The notes beneath the pieces were generated by a model that saw only the letters and a list, made by a program, of their open reading frames with translations, was not told the origin of the DNA and made no database searches. Below, in pieces: positions 16,701 through 26,500 of a stretch of 47,844 bases of DNA; the stretch's first letter is position 1, and each line of letters begins with the position of its first letter. A program made the translations under genes and the position numbers. Origin of the DNA: Hydrococcus sp. Prado102. GTDB lineage: Bacteria; Cyanobacteriota; Cyanobacteriia; Cyanobacteriales; Microcystaceae. The stretch is from assembly GCA_025454425.1 (NCBI GenBank), contig JALOOL010000005.1, forward strand, positions 1-47,844. The letters are read 5' to 3'.

Positions 16701-19500
16701 TGTTACCAGGTTGGTCTTCTCGAACGACGACAACTGCCTCTCGCACTTCGGGATGCTGAGCTAGTGTTGCTTCAATTTCTCCGAGTTCGATGCGGAAGCC
16801 TCTAAGTTTTACCAGATTGTCGATGCGATCGAGGTATTCGATATTGCCATCGTCTAGATAGCGTGCCAAGTCGCCAGTTTTGTAAAGGCGCGATTCTGGG
16901 TCTTTAGAAAAGGGATTGGGAACGAATTTCGCCTCGGTTAAGTCGGGACGGTTGAGATAGCCTCGTGCCAGTCCAACGCCGCCGATATGCAGTTCTCCAG
17001 GAACGCCTATCGGGACGGGTTGGAGATGAGAGTCGAGAATATAGATTTGCGTGTTGGCAATGGGGCGACCGATGTGGGGTTGGCTGCTACTATTGGTGAG
17101 ATCGGGGCTTATGGTTGCACAAACCGTTGATTCAGTTGGACCGTAAGCGTTGAAGAAATGGCGATTTTTTGACCATTGCGCGACTAGCTTAGCAGAACAA
17201 GCTTCTCCAGCGACAACGATCGCCTGCAAATCCGGCAATTCTTCAGTAGGAAGAACGGCTAGAACTGATGGAGGAAGGGTAACGTGGGTAATTGCCTCGC
17301 TCTGCAACAATTCTATTAATGCAGTTCCTGGGAGCAATGAATCTTTCTCTCCCAAATAAAGCGTCGCCCCAGCGCACAAAGCCATGAATATTTCCGAAAC
17401 TGAGGCATCGAAGCTAAAAGAAGCAAATTGAAGTACGCGACTACGCGATCGCACGTCAAAAGCCTGAATCTGTGCCGCAGCTAAGTTACCGATTCCTCGA
17501 TGAGTAATTAAAACGCCCTTGGGCTTTCCTGTAGAACCAGAGGTGTAAATGACATAAGCCAAATTTTCGCTTTGAACGCCACTAACGGGGTTTTTTGCGC
17601 TCTCCTTTGCCATTATTCCCCAATCTGTATCCAGGCAGATCGTGCGAGCAGAATGCTTGGGGAGCTTAGCAAGCAACTTCTCCTGAGTTAAAAGCACTTG
17701 CACCTGAGAATCTGTCAGCATATAGGTCAAGCGCTCTTGAGGATAGGCTGGGTCTAAGGGAACGTAAGCCCCGCCTGCTTTGAGAATCCCTAATAATCCG
17801 ACGATCGTTTCTAAGGAGCGATCGACACAAATCCCTACTAGTACCTCCGCTCCTACTCCCAACCCTTGCAAATAATGCGCTAGTTGATTGGCACGGCTAT
17901 TTAACTCTCGGTAGGTCAGTTGCCGATCTTCAAATACAACAGCCACTGCATCCGGCGTTTGTTCTACTTGCTCCTCAAACAACTGATGAATGCACTTTTG
18001 GGCATACTCGACTTGGGTATCGTTCCACTCCACCAGCAATTGATGGCGTTCGGATTCGGATAAGAAAGATAATTGAGAAATTCGCTGTTGGGGATTCGCT
18101 GCGATGCCTTCTAGCAAGGTTTGAAAATGTTTTACCATTCGCGCGATCGTTGCCGCATCAAACAAATCGCTATTGTATTCCCACGAGCCTATTAGTTCCG
18201 ACTGCGTTTCTTTTATCGAGAGGGTTAGATCGTACTTAGCTGTAACGCTTTCAAATTCCAAAGGCGCAAGCGTTAAACCAGGCAATTCCAGAGAACCCAT
18301 CGGGACGTTTTCTAGGGCAAATCCTACTTGGAACAGAGGAGGATAGCTCAAGCTTCGCTCTGGTTGCAGTTCCTCTACCAACTGCTCGAAAGGCACGTCT
18401 TGATGTGCGTAGGCATCGATCGCGATCTGCCGCGTCCGATCTAATAATTCAACAAAACTCGGATTTCCTTGAAGGTCGAGGCGCAGAACCAAAGTGTTGA
18501 CAAAAAAACCGATTAATGCTTCTATTTCGCTGCGATTTCGGTTGGCAATGGGAGAACCGATAATAATATCCTCCTGACGGCTATAGCGCGACAGTAAAGT
18601 CGCGAAAGCTGCCAGCAGAGTCATATATAAAGTTGCTCCCGACTGTTGGCTTAAGGTTTTTAGCTTGCGAGTCAAGTCGGCATTAAGCTGAAACGTTTCG
18701 GTGCTGCCTCGGAAGGTTTGGACGGGAGGGCGCGGGCGATCGCTAGGCATTTCCAACAAAGGAGGAGCGCCAGCTAATTGTTGCTTCCAGTAGCTTAGCT
18801 GAGTTTCTAAAACTTCTCCGCTCAACCATTGCCGTTGCCAGAGGGCAAAGTCAGCATACTGGATGGGCAACTCCGGTAAGAAAATGGGGTTTCCTGTCGA
18901 GAAGGCTGAATATAATTTAGATAACTCTTGAATGAATATCGCGATCGACCAGCCATCGGAGATAATATGGTGCATGGTCAATAACAACACTTGGGATTCT
19001 TCACCTAGCTTTAGTAGCGCGATCCTCACTAAAGGGCCGTTGGCGAGATCGAAGGGTTGTTGGGCTTCCTTTTGTGCTAAACGTTGCACTTGGGCATCTT
19101 GTTCCTCTTGCGAGAATGCCTGTAAGTCAAGTTCCGCGATCGCAACAGTCGCATTGGGAGCAATGACCTGCACTGGCGAACCATCCACCATCTTAAAAGT
19201 AGTACGCAAGACTTCATGGCGCTGCACGATTTCTGCTAAAGCTTGTTTGAGAGCATCTAACTGAAGAGTGCCCGTGAGTTGTACAGCAGCAGCTATGTTA
19301 TAGGTACTGGTTCCAGACTCTAATTGGTCTAGAAACCACAGCCTAGCTTGAGCAAAGGATAAGGGGATTTCTCGATCTCTAGAGACTGGTAATATCGATG
19401 GCTTTTGGCTTTTATTGTTGGTTGCAGAAAGTAGCTTTTCAAGAACGATTTGGCGTTTTTCTGGCGAGAGATTTTCTAGACGTTTGAGTAGTTCGCTCAT
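13744..19500 (-). CDS. NRPS C-A(Tyr)-methyltransferase-T-E
   Basis: This 1918-aa protein contains: C domain (HHIISDGW, His 177-178, LCL-like); A domain (YVIYTSGSTGKPKG, FNAYGPTEST, YKTGDLARY, VKLRGFRIELGEIE); a roughly 330-residue methyltransferase (about 930-1260) inserted between A8 and A10; A10 (TPNGKIDRRALP); T (FFELGGDSILSIG, Ser about 1390); and E (HHLAIDGVSWR, LEGHGRE, VGWFTT). The specificity code by alignment to GrsA is D-A-S-T-V-A-A-V-C-K, which points to Tyr. The methyltransferase has motif I VVEIGTGKD, acidic post-I IERNE and a SExxG...E double-Glu loop as in PRMTs, unlike the usual NRPS N-MT. The RBS AAGGAA lies 6 bp before ATG 19500. The C-terminus GGYTPSDFPD is typical after E domains and should dock to the next protein. 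Confidence 0.95.
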   Translation of the reverse strand: MSELLKRLENLSPEKRQIVLEKLLSATNNKSQKPSILPVSRDREIPLSFAQARLWFLDQLESGTSTYNIAAAVQLTGTLQLDALKQALAEIVQRHEVLRTTFKMVDGSPVQVIAPNATVAIAELDLQAFSQEEQDAQVQRLAQKEAQQPFDLANGPLVRIALLKLGEESQVLLLTMHHIISDGWSIAIFIQELSKLYSAFSTGNPIFLPELPIQYADFALWQRQWLSGEVLETQLSYWKQQLAGAPPLLEMPSDRPRPPVQTFRGSTETFQLNADLTRKLKTLSQQSGATLYMTLLAAFATLLSRYSRQEDIIIGSPIANRNRSEIEALIGFFVNTLVLRLDLQGNPSFVELLDRTRQIAIDAYAHQDVPFEQLVEELQPERSLSYPPLFQVGFALENVPMGSLELPGLTLAPLEFESVTAKYDLTLSIKETQSELIGSWEYNSDLFDAATIARMVKHFQTLLEGIAANPQQRISQLSFLSESERHQLLVEWNDTQVEYAQKCIHQLFEEQVEQTPDAVAVVFEDRQLTYRELNSRANQLAHYLQGLGVGAEVLVGICVDRSLETIVGLLGILKAGGAYVPLDPAYPQERLTYMLTDSQVQVLLTQEKLLAKLPKHSARTICLDTDWGIMAKESAKNPVSGVQSENLAYVIYTSGSTGKPKGVLITHRGIGNLAAAQIQAFDVRSRSRVLQFASFSFDASVSEIFMALCAGATLYLGEKDSLLPGTALIELLQSEAITHVTLPPSVLAVLPTEELPDLQAIVVAGEACSAKLVAQWSKNRHFFNAYGPTESTVCATISPDLTNSSSQPHIGRPIANTQIYILDSHLQPVPIGVPGELHIGGVGLARGYLNRPDLTEAKFVPNPFSKDPESRLYKTGDLARYLDDGNIEYLDRIDNLVKLRGFRIELGEIEATLAQHPEVREAVVVVREDQPGNKRLVAYVVPEEEGFNQQTDRIELWPSVAEFYVYDELLYYAMTNDERRNNSYKVAINQLVKDKIVVEIGTGKDAILARFCVEAGAKKVYAIERNEETCRLAQECIKNLGYSDKIVVIHGDATLVDLPELADVSVSEIVGPIGGCEGAAVIINETRRFLKQNGATIPSRSVTKIAAVSLPDEILDDPKFTKGTEHYTKKIFEQVGYPFDLRVSIKRFPKSNLLSNVDVLEDLDFTQPINTEESHDINFTISKNGRLDGFLVWLNLHTIEGEEIDILEHEYCWLPVYFPVFESGIEVSYGDVIEAVCTRKLCENNLNPDYFVEGCLHKNNGEVIRFEYASYHYKNIYKQTPFYQKLFANYEIERRDRPNNLTHSYREYLAEKLPDYAIPSAFVMLESLPLTPNGKIDRRALPAPDTSSRALKASQVPPSTAAEKILAEIWQEVLGVSNIGIHDNFFELGGDSILSIGIVSRANRAGLAIAPKQLFQHQTIASLAAVAGETFSIKAEQGLVTGSVPLTPIEHWFFEQKLPEPHHYNMSVLLEVPPKLNPTLLEQVVEQLLLHHDALRLRFNASDEGWKQIKADFDKQVPFNVVDLSELSPTEQSAAIEKASGEVQASLNISDGPIMRVVLFQLGLNLPGRLLLAIHHLAIDGVSWRILIEDLVKAYQQISNDEVIQLNAKTTSFKDWANRLNEYGRSPIPANELDFWLAQSPSHIAPIPVDYPNKQQANTVASSSVVSVSLSDRLTRALLQEVPAAYNTQINDVLLSALLQCFAKWTKAPYLHVELEGHGREELFENVDLSRTVGWFTTVFPVLLKLEDDRPEETLKSVKEQLRRIPNRGIGYGVLRYLAGDEATRLQLQTLPTAQVSFNYLGQFDRVLSESPGWQLAKESTGLVRSPLGNRKHLLEVNGLVESGKLQVNWTYSENVHQRSTIERLARDFIEALEVLIDRCLSPEAGGYTPSDFPDVELDREALNQVLAEIDLDDLVSL

Positions 19501-19560
19501 GGTATTCCTTATCTAAATTCCTAAAAACTAAAGATTTACGACGCTCATACTCTATTTGTA

Positions 19561-19585
19561 GTAGGGTGGGCAATGCCCACCCTAC
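19561..19585. repeat. Perfect inverted repeat between two NRPS genes
   Basis: GTAGGGTGGGC / GCCCACCCTAC arms flank a 3-base loop. It lies in the 100-bp spacer between the Thr and Tyr NRPS genes, without a T-run, so it is more likely a dispersed repeat than a terminator. Confidence 0.7.
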
Positions 19586-19600
19586 GGCTACGACCCAAAT

Positions 19601-22600
19601 TTATGTTCGACTGATTACTGATAACTGATTAAGCTGCTTTGCTTCATGCTCGGATAGCGCGTTAACATCGCTTAAAATCTGCTCTAGCGCATCGCTGTCG
19701 GCTTGTTCCAACTGACGAGCAACCACTAACTCGGCTAGTTCTATAAGGGTTGGACTTTCAAAAAGAGTACGTAAAGGTAGCTCGACAGAGAAAGTTTGTT
19801 TTAATCGAGACATGAGTTGTGTCGCTCGTAGAGAATGTCCTCCGAGTGCAAAGAAGTTGTCATAAATGCTGACTCGATCTACCCCTAAAACTTCTGCCCA
19901 AAGTCGAGCTAGCGTTTCTTCGGTGGAATTGCGCGGTGCGATAAAGCCTTCTGCAACACTTCTTCTAGAGGTATCCGGTGCGGGTAGGACGCGGCGATCG
20001 ACCTTGCCATTAGGCGTTAGCGGCAAAGATTCCAGCATTACGAACGCAGAAGGAATCATGTGATCGGGCAGTTGTTGCTTGAGGAAGTCCCATAGTTCGC
20101 AAGTGGTGGGTTGTTCTCCATTGGGGACGACATAGGCAACTAGGCGTTTGTCGCCAGTACCGTCTTCCCAATCTACGATCGCGTTTTCCCATACGTTAGG
20201 ATGTCGGGCTAGTATTGCTTCAATTTCTCCTAATTCGATGCGGAAGCCTCTAATTTTCACTTGATTGTCGATGCGACCGAGGTATTCGATATCCCCATTG
20301 GGCAGATAGCGGGCTAAGTCGCCGGATTTATAAAGGCGAATCGATTTTGGATTTTCGATTTTGGATTTTGGATTCGATTGGTCTTCACTATTTAATTCAA
20401 GATCCCCAATCGGCAATTCAAAATTAATAAACTTCTGTGCTGTCAAGTCGGGACGGTTGAGATAGCCTCGTGCCAGTCCAATACCGCCGATATGCAGTTC
20501 TCCTGGAACTCCGATAGGTACGGGCTGTAAATGGCGATCTAGGATGTAAACTTGTAGGTCGGGAATTGGGCGACCGATAACGCTGCCCGTACTGTTGAGA
20601 TCGGCTATGGTTAGCGGACGATAGGTAACGTGTACGGTCGTTTCTGTGATGCCGTACATATTGACTAGCTCAGGAGAGCGATCGCCGTGTCGCTCGAACC
20701 ACGGCTTCAAGCTTTGCAACTCAAGCGCTTCCCCGCCAAAGATGACCAGACGCAAGCTCAATTCCTGAGTCGTACTCGCAGACTCTTCCACCCGAATCAG
20801 TTGGCGAAAGGCAGAGGGAGTTTGATTGAGAACTGTGACTCGCTCTTTGCATAATAAGTCATAGAAGGTTTCGGGCGATCGGCTGACCCAGTAAGGAACT
20901 ACTATCAGTCGCCCGCCATAGAGAAGCGCTCCCCAGATTTCCCAGACTGAGAAGTCAAAAGCATAGGAATGAAAGAGTGTCCAAGTGTCGCGTTCGTTAA
21001 AATTAAACCAGTTTTGGGTTGCACTAAACAAACGCGCTACATTCTCGTGACTTACTAAAACTCCTTTTGGCTTTCCTGTGGAACCCGAAGTGTAGATAAC
21101 ATAGGCTAAGCTAGATGGACTTTGGATTGAGTATTGCTCGATCGCATCTCGCTCCGCGTAGCGCTCCCAAAGGGAATCGCTATCTAAGCAAATAACTTTG
21201 GCATGATGTTCTGGCAAGCTGCTTATTAAAGACTGTTGAGTAAGGATAAACGACACTTGACTATCTTCGAGCATGAAAGCCAAGCGTTCTTGCGGGTAGC
21301 TAGGATCGAGAGGGACATAAGCCCCACCTGCTTTGAGAATGCCTAATAGTCCGATTATCATTTCTGGGGAGCGTTCCACACAGATCCCTACCAGTACCTC
21401 TGTCCCTACTCCCAACCCTTGCAAATAATGTGCTAGTCGATTGGCACGGCTATTTAACTCTCGATAGGTCAGTTGTTGCTCTTCAAATACGACAGCTACC
21501 GCATCTGGAGTTCGTTCGACTTGCTCCTCAAACAACTGATGAATGCACTTATCCTGGGGATACTCAGCATGGATGTCGTTCCAATTGACTAATAACTGAT
21601 GTCGTTCGACTTCGGTTAGTATAGACAAGTCAGATAAGCAGCACTCCCAATTATTAACCATGCTTTCCAACAAGGTTTGGAAATGTTTTAGCATTCGGCT
21701 AATCGTCGCTGCATCAAAGCGATCGCGATCGTAACTTATTTGCAAAGAAAGTTCCGAACCCGGTACGACTACCAGTGTTAAGGGATAATTGGTTTGTTCG
21801 AGACTGCGAACATTGCGAATTTCTAAGCCACTATCTCCCTGTTGCAAAGAAACATCCAAGGGATAATTTTCAAAAACCACAATGCTTTCAAAAAGGGGAA
21901 GTTTTCCAGATACATCGCTCCATTCCTTAATATCGACCAACGATGTATATGAATACTGTTGCTGCTCTATTTGCTGAATCTGTAACTGTTTGAGCCAAGG
22001 TAACAGTTTCGCTTCTTGTGAAATCTGCACTCGCATTGGTAGGGTATTGATAAACAGCCCTACCATAGACTCTACTCTCGCTAGAGCCGCCGGACGACCG
22101 GAAACGGTTGCACCAAAGACGATATCTGACTCGCCACTATAGCGGTTCAGCAGCAGCGCCCATGCTCCTTGCACCAAGGTATTTAAAGTTAAATGATGCT
22201 GTTGAGCCAAGGATTGTAGGGCGGAGGTCAGTTTCGTCGATAAAAGTCGCTTCTGCTCGTCATAATTTGGCTTTTGGTCGGATTGACCCGCAGCTTTATC
22301 TACGACTAAAGGAGTCGGAGTTGTAAATCCTTTAAGGGCTTGCTGCCAGTATGCTTGTGCTTGGGAGCGGTCTTGTTTTTGCAACCAATCGATATAGTCT
22401 CGGTAAGGTCGCGAGGGAGCTAGATATAAATCCCGACCTTCGTTAAAGGCTTCATAATAAGATAAAACTTCTTGGAAAAGAGTAGACCAGCACCAACCAT
22501 CGATCAATAAGTGATGATAGCTACAGATAAATTGATAAATATTCTCTTGCAGTTTAATGAGCGTACAGCGCATTAACGGAGCGCGATCGAGTTCAAATCC

Positions 22601-22945
22601 ACGTTCTCTCTCTATCTTAAGAAAAGCTTCCAACTGTTCCTGCTGTTCGCTCTCAGATTGTCCCTGCCAGTCATAGTTTGTCCAAGGCAAATTCACCTGC
22701 TTGCAAACGATCTGAAGCGGTTGTCTGCCCTGCTCCCAAACAAAAAGAGTACGCAAAACTGGATGTCGTTCGACGACTTTTTGCCAAGCTTGCTGAAAAG
22801 CTGAAACATTGAGGTTTCCATCAAAAGTGCAACTCAGTTGCTCGAAGTACACCCCAGAATTGGGAGCATAAAGGGTATGAAATAACATTCCCTGCTGCAT
22901 GGGGGAAAGAGGATAAATAGATTCAATATTTTTGTTTTTGTTCAT
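19601..22945 (-). CDS. NRPS C-A(Thr)-T
   Basis: The domains are: C (IESIYPLSPMQQGMLF, a DCL-type start, with HHLLIDGW); A (YVIYTSGSTGKPKG, FDFSVWEIWG, LVNMYGITETTVH, YKSGDLARY, VKIRGFRIELGEIE); and T (FFALGGHSLRATQ). The code read by alignment to GrsA is D-F-W-N-I-G-M-V-H-K, the classical Thr code. I start at ATG 22945, which has AAGGAA 5 bp upstream; the frame to 22975 starts with TTG and spans that RBS. Between A-domain core motifs an insertion (FELPIGDLELNSEDQ, then NPKSKIENPKS) is encoded by TTTTGGA heptamers at 20345-20372. A DCL domain after the Asp-E protein fits the assembly order. Downstream is the Tyr NRPS after 100 bp. Confidence 0.95.
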   Translation of the reverse strand: MNKNKNIESIYPLSPMQQGMLFHTLYAPNSGVYFEQLSCTFDGNLNVSAFQQAWQKVVERHPVLRTLFVWEQGRQPLQIVCKQVNLPWTNYDWQGQSESEQQEQLEAFLKIERERGFELDRAPLMRCTLIKLQENIYQFICSYHHLLIDGWCWSTLFQEVLSYYEAFNEGRDLYLAPSRPYRDYIDWLQKQDRSQAQAYWQQALKGFTTPTPLVVDKAAGQSDQKPNYDEQKRLLSTKLTSALQSLAQQHHLTLNTLVQGAWALLLNRYSGESDIVFGATVSGRPAALARVESMVGLFINTLPMRVQISQEAKLLPWLKQLQIQQIEQQQYSYTSLVDIKEWSDVSGKLPLFESIVVFENYPLDVSLQQGDSGLEIRNVRSLEQTNYPLTLVVVPGSELSLQISYDRDRFDAATISRMLKHFQTLLESMVNNWECCLSDLSILTEVERHQLLVNWNDIHAEYPQDKCIHQLFEEQVERTPDAVAVVFEEQQLTYRELNSRANRLAHYLQGLGVGTEVLVGICVERSPEMIIGLLGILKAGGAYVPLDPSYPQERLAFMLEDSQVSFILTQQSLISSLPEHHAKVICLDSDSLWERYAERDAIEQYSIQSPSSLAYVIYTSGSTGKPKGVLVSHENVARLFSATQNWFNFNERDTWTLFHSYAFDFSVWEIWGALLYGGRLIVVPYWVSRSPETFYDLLCKERVTVLNQTPSAFRQLIRVEESASTTQELSLRLVIFGGEALELQSLKPWFERHGDRSPELVNMYGITETTVHVTYRPLTIADLNSTGSVIGRPIPDLQVYILDRHLQPVPIGVPGELHIGGIGLARGYLNRPDLTAQKFINFELPIGDLELNSEDQSNPKSKIENPKSIRLYKSGDLARYLPNGDIEYLGRIDNQVKIRGFRIELGEIEAILARHPNVWENAIVDWEDGTGDKRLVAYVVPNGEQPTTCELWDFLKQQLPDHMIPSAFVMLESLPLTPNGKVDRRVLPAPDTSRRSVAEGFIAPRNSTEETLARLWAEVLGVDRVSIYDNFFALGGHSLRATQLMSRLKQTFSVELPLRTLFESPTLIELAELVVARQLEQADSDALEQILSDVNALSEHEAKQLNQLSVISRT
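20345..20372. repeat. In-frame heptamer repeat inside the Thr NRPS A domain
   Basis: Four TTTTGGA-type units (one is TTTTCGA) are read as NPKSKIENPKS between the A-domain parts ending QKF and RLYKSGD. The frame is preserved. Confidence 0.85.
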
Positions 22946-23042
22946 ACAATTCCTTGGAGAGCAGGACTTAAACAATCGATATAAACTAAAAATCGTTTTC
23001 TACTTCGACTTGTTTGAACTCGATGTATGTATCTGTCTTCGT

Positions 23043-23079
23043 TAATAGCTGCCGATAAAATCGACTTATGCGCTTGTGG
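23043..23079 (-). promoter_or_regulatory. Promoter-like module upstream of the Thr NRPS
   Basis: Read on the minus strand it is CGCATAAGTCGATTT, a gap, then GGCAGCTATTAA, about 100 bp before ATG 22945. The same pair of blocks precedes genes starting at 38959, 40013 and 42955, where TATnAA sits at about the right place for a -10 box. It suggests a separate transcript for the Thr-Tyr-TE-exporter half of the cluster. Confidence 0.5.
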
Positions 23080-23172
23080 CTAAAATGCCAAAGCTTTGAT
23101 TTTTGGAAGAGGAGAATAAGAGAGTTTTACAAGATGGGTAACTCTTTTTATAGTAGGAATTGAATCGAGAAC

Positions 23173-23253
23173 AAACATCTGAAAAATGTCTCGAATTCAA
23201 CCTCAACCCAATAAGACTTTCGTTAACTAGCAAATTTGACTTTCGTTGACTGG
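23173..23253 (-). promoter_or_regulatory. Shared 18-mer and TTTCGTT repeats, candidate operator, copy 1
   Basis: AAACATCTGAAAAATGTC (23173-23190; arms ACAT/ATGT) is identical to 38615-38632 upstream of the FAAL gene. Beyond it, ACTTTCGTT occurs twice (GACTTTCGTTAACTAG at 23215, GACTTTCGTTGACTGG at 23238). The FAAL copy has the same order. Confidence 0.55.
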
Positions 23254-23294
23254 TAAGTAAATATCGCTACGATAAAAGTCTTAAGAAACTTGTA

Positions 23295-23408
23295 ATATCA
23301 AGTCCGGTTAAACAACCATAATTAAAATTTGTAGGGGCTTTCTTGCCATTCGCCCCTACAGAGCGTTTTATTTCTTGGAAATGATGGTTAATTAAGCGGA
23401 CATAATAT
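23295..23408. mobile_element. MITE-like element, 114 bp
   Basis: Imperfect terminal inverted repeats ATATCAAGTCCGGTTAA and TTAAGCGGACATAATAT enclose a GTAGGGGC...GCCCCTAC stem. The left end matches the ends of the element that interrupts the PIN gene at 45875. No ORF is present. It sits in the 22946-23581 gap, which also holds the promoter-like module, the shared 18-mer and a hairpin. Confidence 0.6.
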
Positions 23409-23410
23409 GA

Positions 23411-23441
23411 AACCCAACAAAACATCGATGAGTGTTGGGTT
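23411..23441 (-). terminator. Weak hairpin downstream of the Asp NRPS
   Basis: AACCCAACA...TGTTGGGTT forms a 9-bp stem about 140 bp after the stop of the Asp NRPS gene. There is only a short T-rich tail on the minus strand, so it may be a dispersed palindrome rather than a true terminator. Confidence 0.3.
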
Positions 23442-23581
23442 ATGCCTTACGGCAGGCTAACGCCAACGTTACCTCAAACGCCACGTGCAGAAGACGGTGG
23501 GAACCTCCGCAACGCAGTGGCTCCCCAACCTACAATTTTTACGATTTATGTCATAACTATTGAAAATTGGCATATTTTTTG

Positions 23582-26500
23582 TTAGTTACCAGTTACAGCG
23601 AGTTTTGCGACTAGCTCGTCAAGTTCTTGTTGACTTAAATCGGCTTCGGGAAAGTCAGAAGGGGTATAGCCTCCGGCTTCGGAGAACTGACAATGGGCAA
23701 TCAGAGATTCTAACGCCTCGATAAAATCCTGTGCCAAACGTTCGATAGTTGACCGTTGATGGACATTTTCGCTGTAAGTCCAATTGATTTGCAGTTTGCC
23801 CGATTCGACCAATCCATCCACTTCAAGCAGATGTCTGCGTTTTCCTAGCGGACTGCGAACCAATCCTGTTGATTCTTTCGCCAGTTGCCATCCAGGAGAT
23901 TCTGAAAGTACGCGATCGAACTGACCGAGGTAGTTGAAACTTACTTGCGCTGTTGGAAGGGTTTGCAGTTGTAAACGGGTGGCTGCATCCTGAGCTAAAT
24001 ATCGCAGCACTCCATAACCAATGCCTCGAATGGGAATGCGACGTAGTTGCTCTTTAACTGACTTAAGCGCTTCTCCTGGGTGGTTAATGTCTTCTGATTC
24101 CAAAAGAACGGGAAATCTGGTGGTAAACCAGCCTACAGTCCGTGAGAGATCGACATTCTCAAATAGTTCTTCCCTTCCGTGTCCCTCAAGCTCAACGTGT
24201 AGATATGGCGCTTTTGTCCATTGAGCGAAGCACTGTAATAAGGCACTCAGCAACACGTCATTAATTTGAGTGTTGTAAGCGGCAGGCACTTCCTGTAACA
24301 AGGCGCGGGTCAACGATTCGCTTAAAGAAACTGATACCAGATTCGATGAAGCTACGGTGTTAACTTCTTGTTTGGGATAATCTACTGGTATTGGAGCGAT
24401 ATGAGAAGAAGATTGAGTCAACCAAAAATCTAACTCGTTGGCTGGAATAGCAGATCGCCCGTATTCGTTCAGTCGGTTTGCCCAATCCTTGAAGGAAGTT
24501 GTCTTGGCACTCAGTTGTATGACTTCATCATTACTGAGTTGTTGATATGCTTTAACTAGATCTTCAATCAAAATGCGCCAGGAAACTCCATCGATCGCTA
24601 AATGATGGATGGCTAGCAGTAAGCGACTGGGTAAGTTAAGACCAAGTTGAAATAAAACCACTCGCATTATAGAGCCATCGCTTATGTTGAGACTGGCTTG
24701 CACCTCCCCAGAAGCCTTTTCTATAGCTGCACTTTGCTCGGTTGGAGAAAGCGCTGATAAATCGACAACGTTAAAAGGAACTTGCTTGTCAAAATCTGCC
24801 TTAAATTGCTTCCAACCCTCATCAGAAGCGTTAAACCGCAAGCGCAGTGCGTCGTGATGCAGGAGCAATTGTTCTACAACTTGCTCTAATAATTCTGATT
24901 TAAGGTTGGATGGAACTTCGAGCAGGACAGACATATTAAAGTGATGGGATTCGGGTAATTTCTGCTCGAAGAAATAGTGCTGAATCGGTGTTAAGGGAAC
25001 CGAACCCGTCACCATATCTTGTTCGGCATGAATGCGAACGGTTTCGCCGACTACGGCTGCTAACTCAGCAATAGTTTGGTATTGAAATAGTTGCACAGGA
25101 GTAAGCTTTAAACCCGCTCGATTGGCTTTAGCAACAATACCAATGCTGAGAATGGAATCTCCACCCAATTCAAAGAAATTATCGTAAATGCTTATTCTTT
25201 CTTGTCCTAAAACTTCAGCCCAGATCTCGGCTAGTTTTTCTTCGATCGCGCTGCGGGGTAACGCGAAGCTAACTTTTCGCTCGCTGTTCGATGTATCGGG
25301 TGCTGGGAGGGCGCGGCGGTCTATTTTGCCGTTGGGGGTCAAAGGTAGAGATTGTAGCATTGCGATCGCAGAAGGCATCATATAATCTGGCAACCGTTCC
25401 TTGAGAGAGCTTTGTAGTTCGCTGGTAGTGAGTTGTTCCTCATTGGGGACGACATAGGCTACTATACGCTGGCGATCTGACTGAATAATAACGACTGTTT
25501 GCCGCACTTTTGGATGTTCGCTCAGTATTGCTTCAATTTCGCCGAGTTCGATGCGGAAACCTCTTATTTTCACTTGATTGTCGAGGCGACCGAGAAACTC
25601 GATCGCGCCGTCGCTTAAGTAGCGAGCAAGATCTCCTGTTTTATAGAGACGGGAACCATCATTGCTAAACGGGTTAACAATGAATTTCTCTTTGGTTAAT
25701 TCGGGACGATTGAGATAGCATCGAGCAAGACCTAAACCGCCGATATAGAGTTCGCCTGGTACGCCGATAGGAACGGGTTGGAGATGGCGATCGAGAATGT
25801 AAATCTGTGCGTTAGCAAGCGGACGACCCAGAGGAAGCGTTGACGAACGATGTTCTTTTCGCTCGGTTTCTACCCGATAGGCGATCGCGCCTACTGTCGT
25901 TTCTGTCGGCCCGTAGTGATTAAAAATAACGCAGTCGGGAGCTAATGCCTGGATGTTCTCAATTAAGTTCCAATTCGATGTTTCACCGCCCAATACGAGT
26001 CTTTGGCGCGGTAAAATTTGTTCGGGATGAGAATAGCTCATGAGCGCTTCTAAGTGAGCGGGGACGATCTTCAAACAATCGATGGGATTGCGGCGAAAAT
26101 ATTCAGCCAGCAGATCGGGATTACTAACTCTTTCCTGGGAGATGATATGGAGGCTCCCACCCGTACACAAAGATGGAAACACTACTGTATTGCCTAAATC
26201 TGCCGCGAAGGTAGAAACCATCGCGTAGCTTGCACCAGCTTGAATTTCCAGCCTTTCCACGATACCGTTAACATAATTGACCAGTTGCCGATGCTCGATC
26301 GCGACTCCTTTTGGTTTCCCCGTAGATCCAGAGGTGTAAATGATGTAAGCTAAATTTTCGGAAGTCGTTTCCTCGGCTGGATTTTCTTGGCTTTGACAAG
26401 CGATCGCATCCCAATCTGCATCCAAACAGATTATATTTGCCCCGTCGCGATCGGGAAGTGATTCCATCAAATGTTGTTGCGTCAGCAATACTGATGCTTG

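Noticed and set aside
23582-24990. Assembly duplication as an explanation for the twin E domains
   Set aside because: There are scattered substitutions and codon differences and the flanking domains differ, so they are two real copies.
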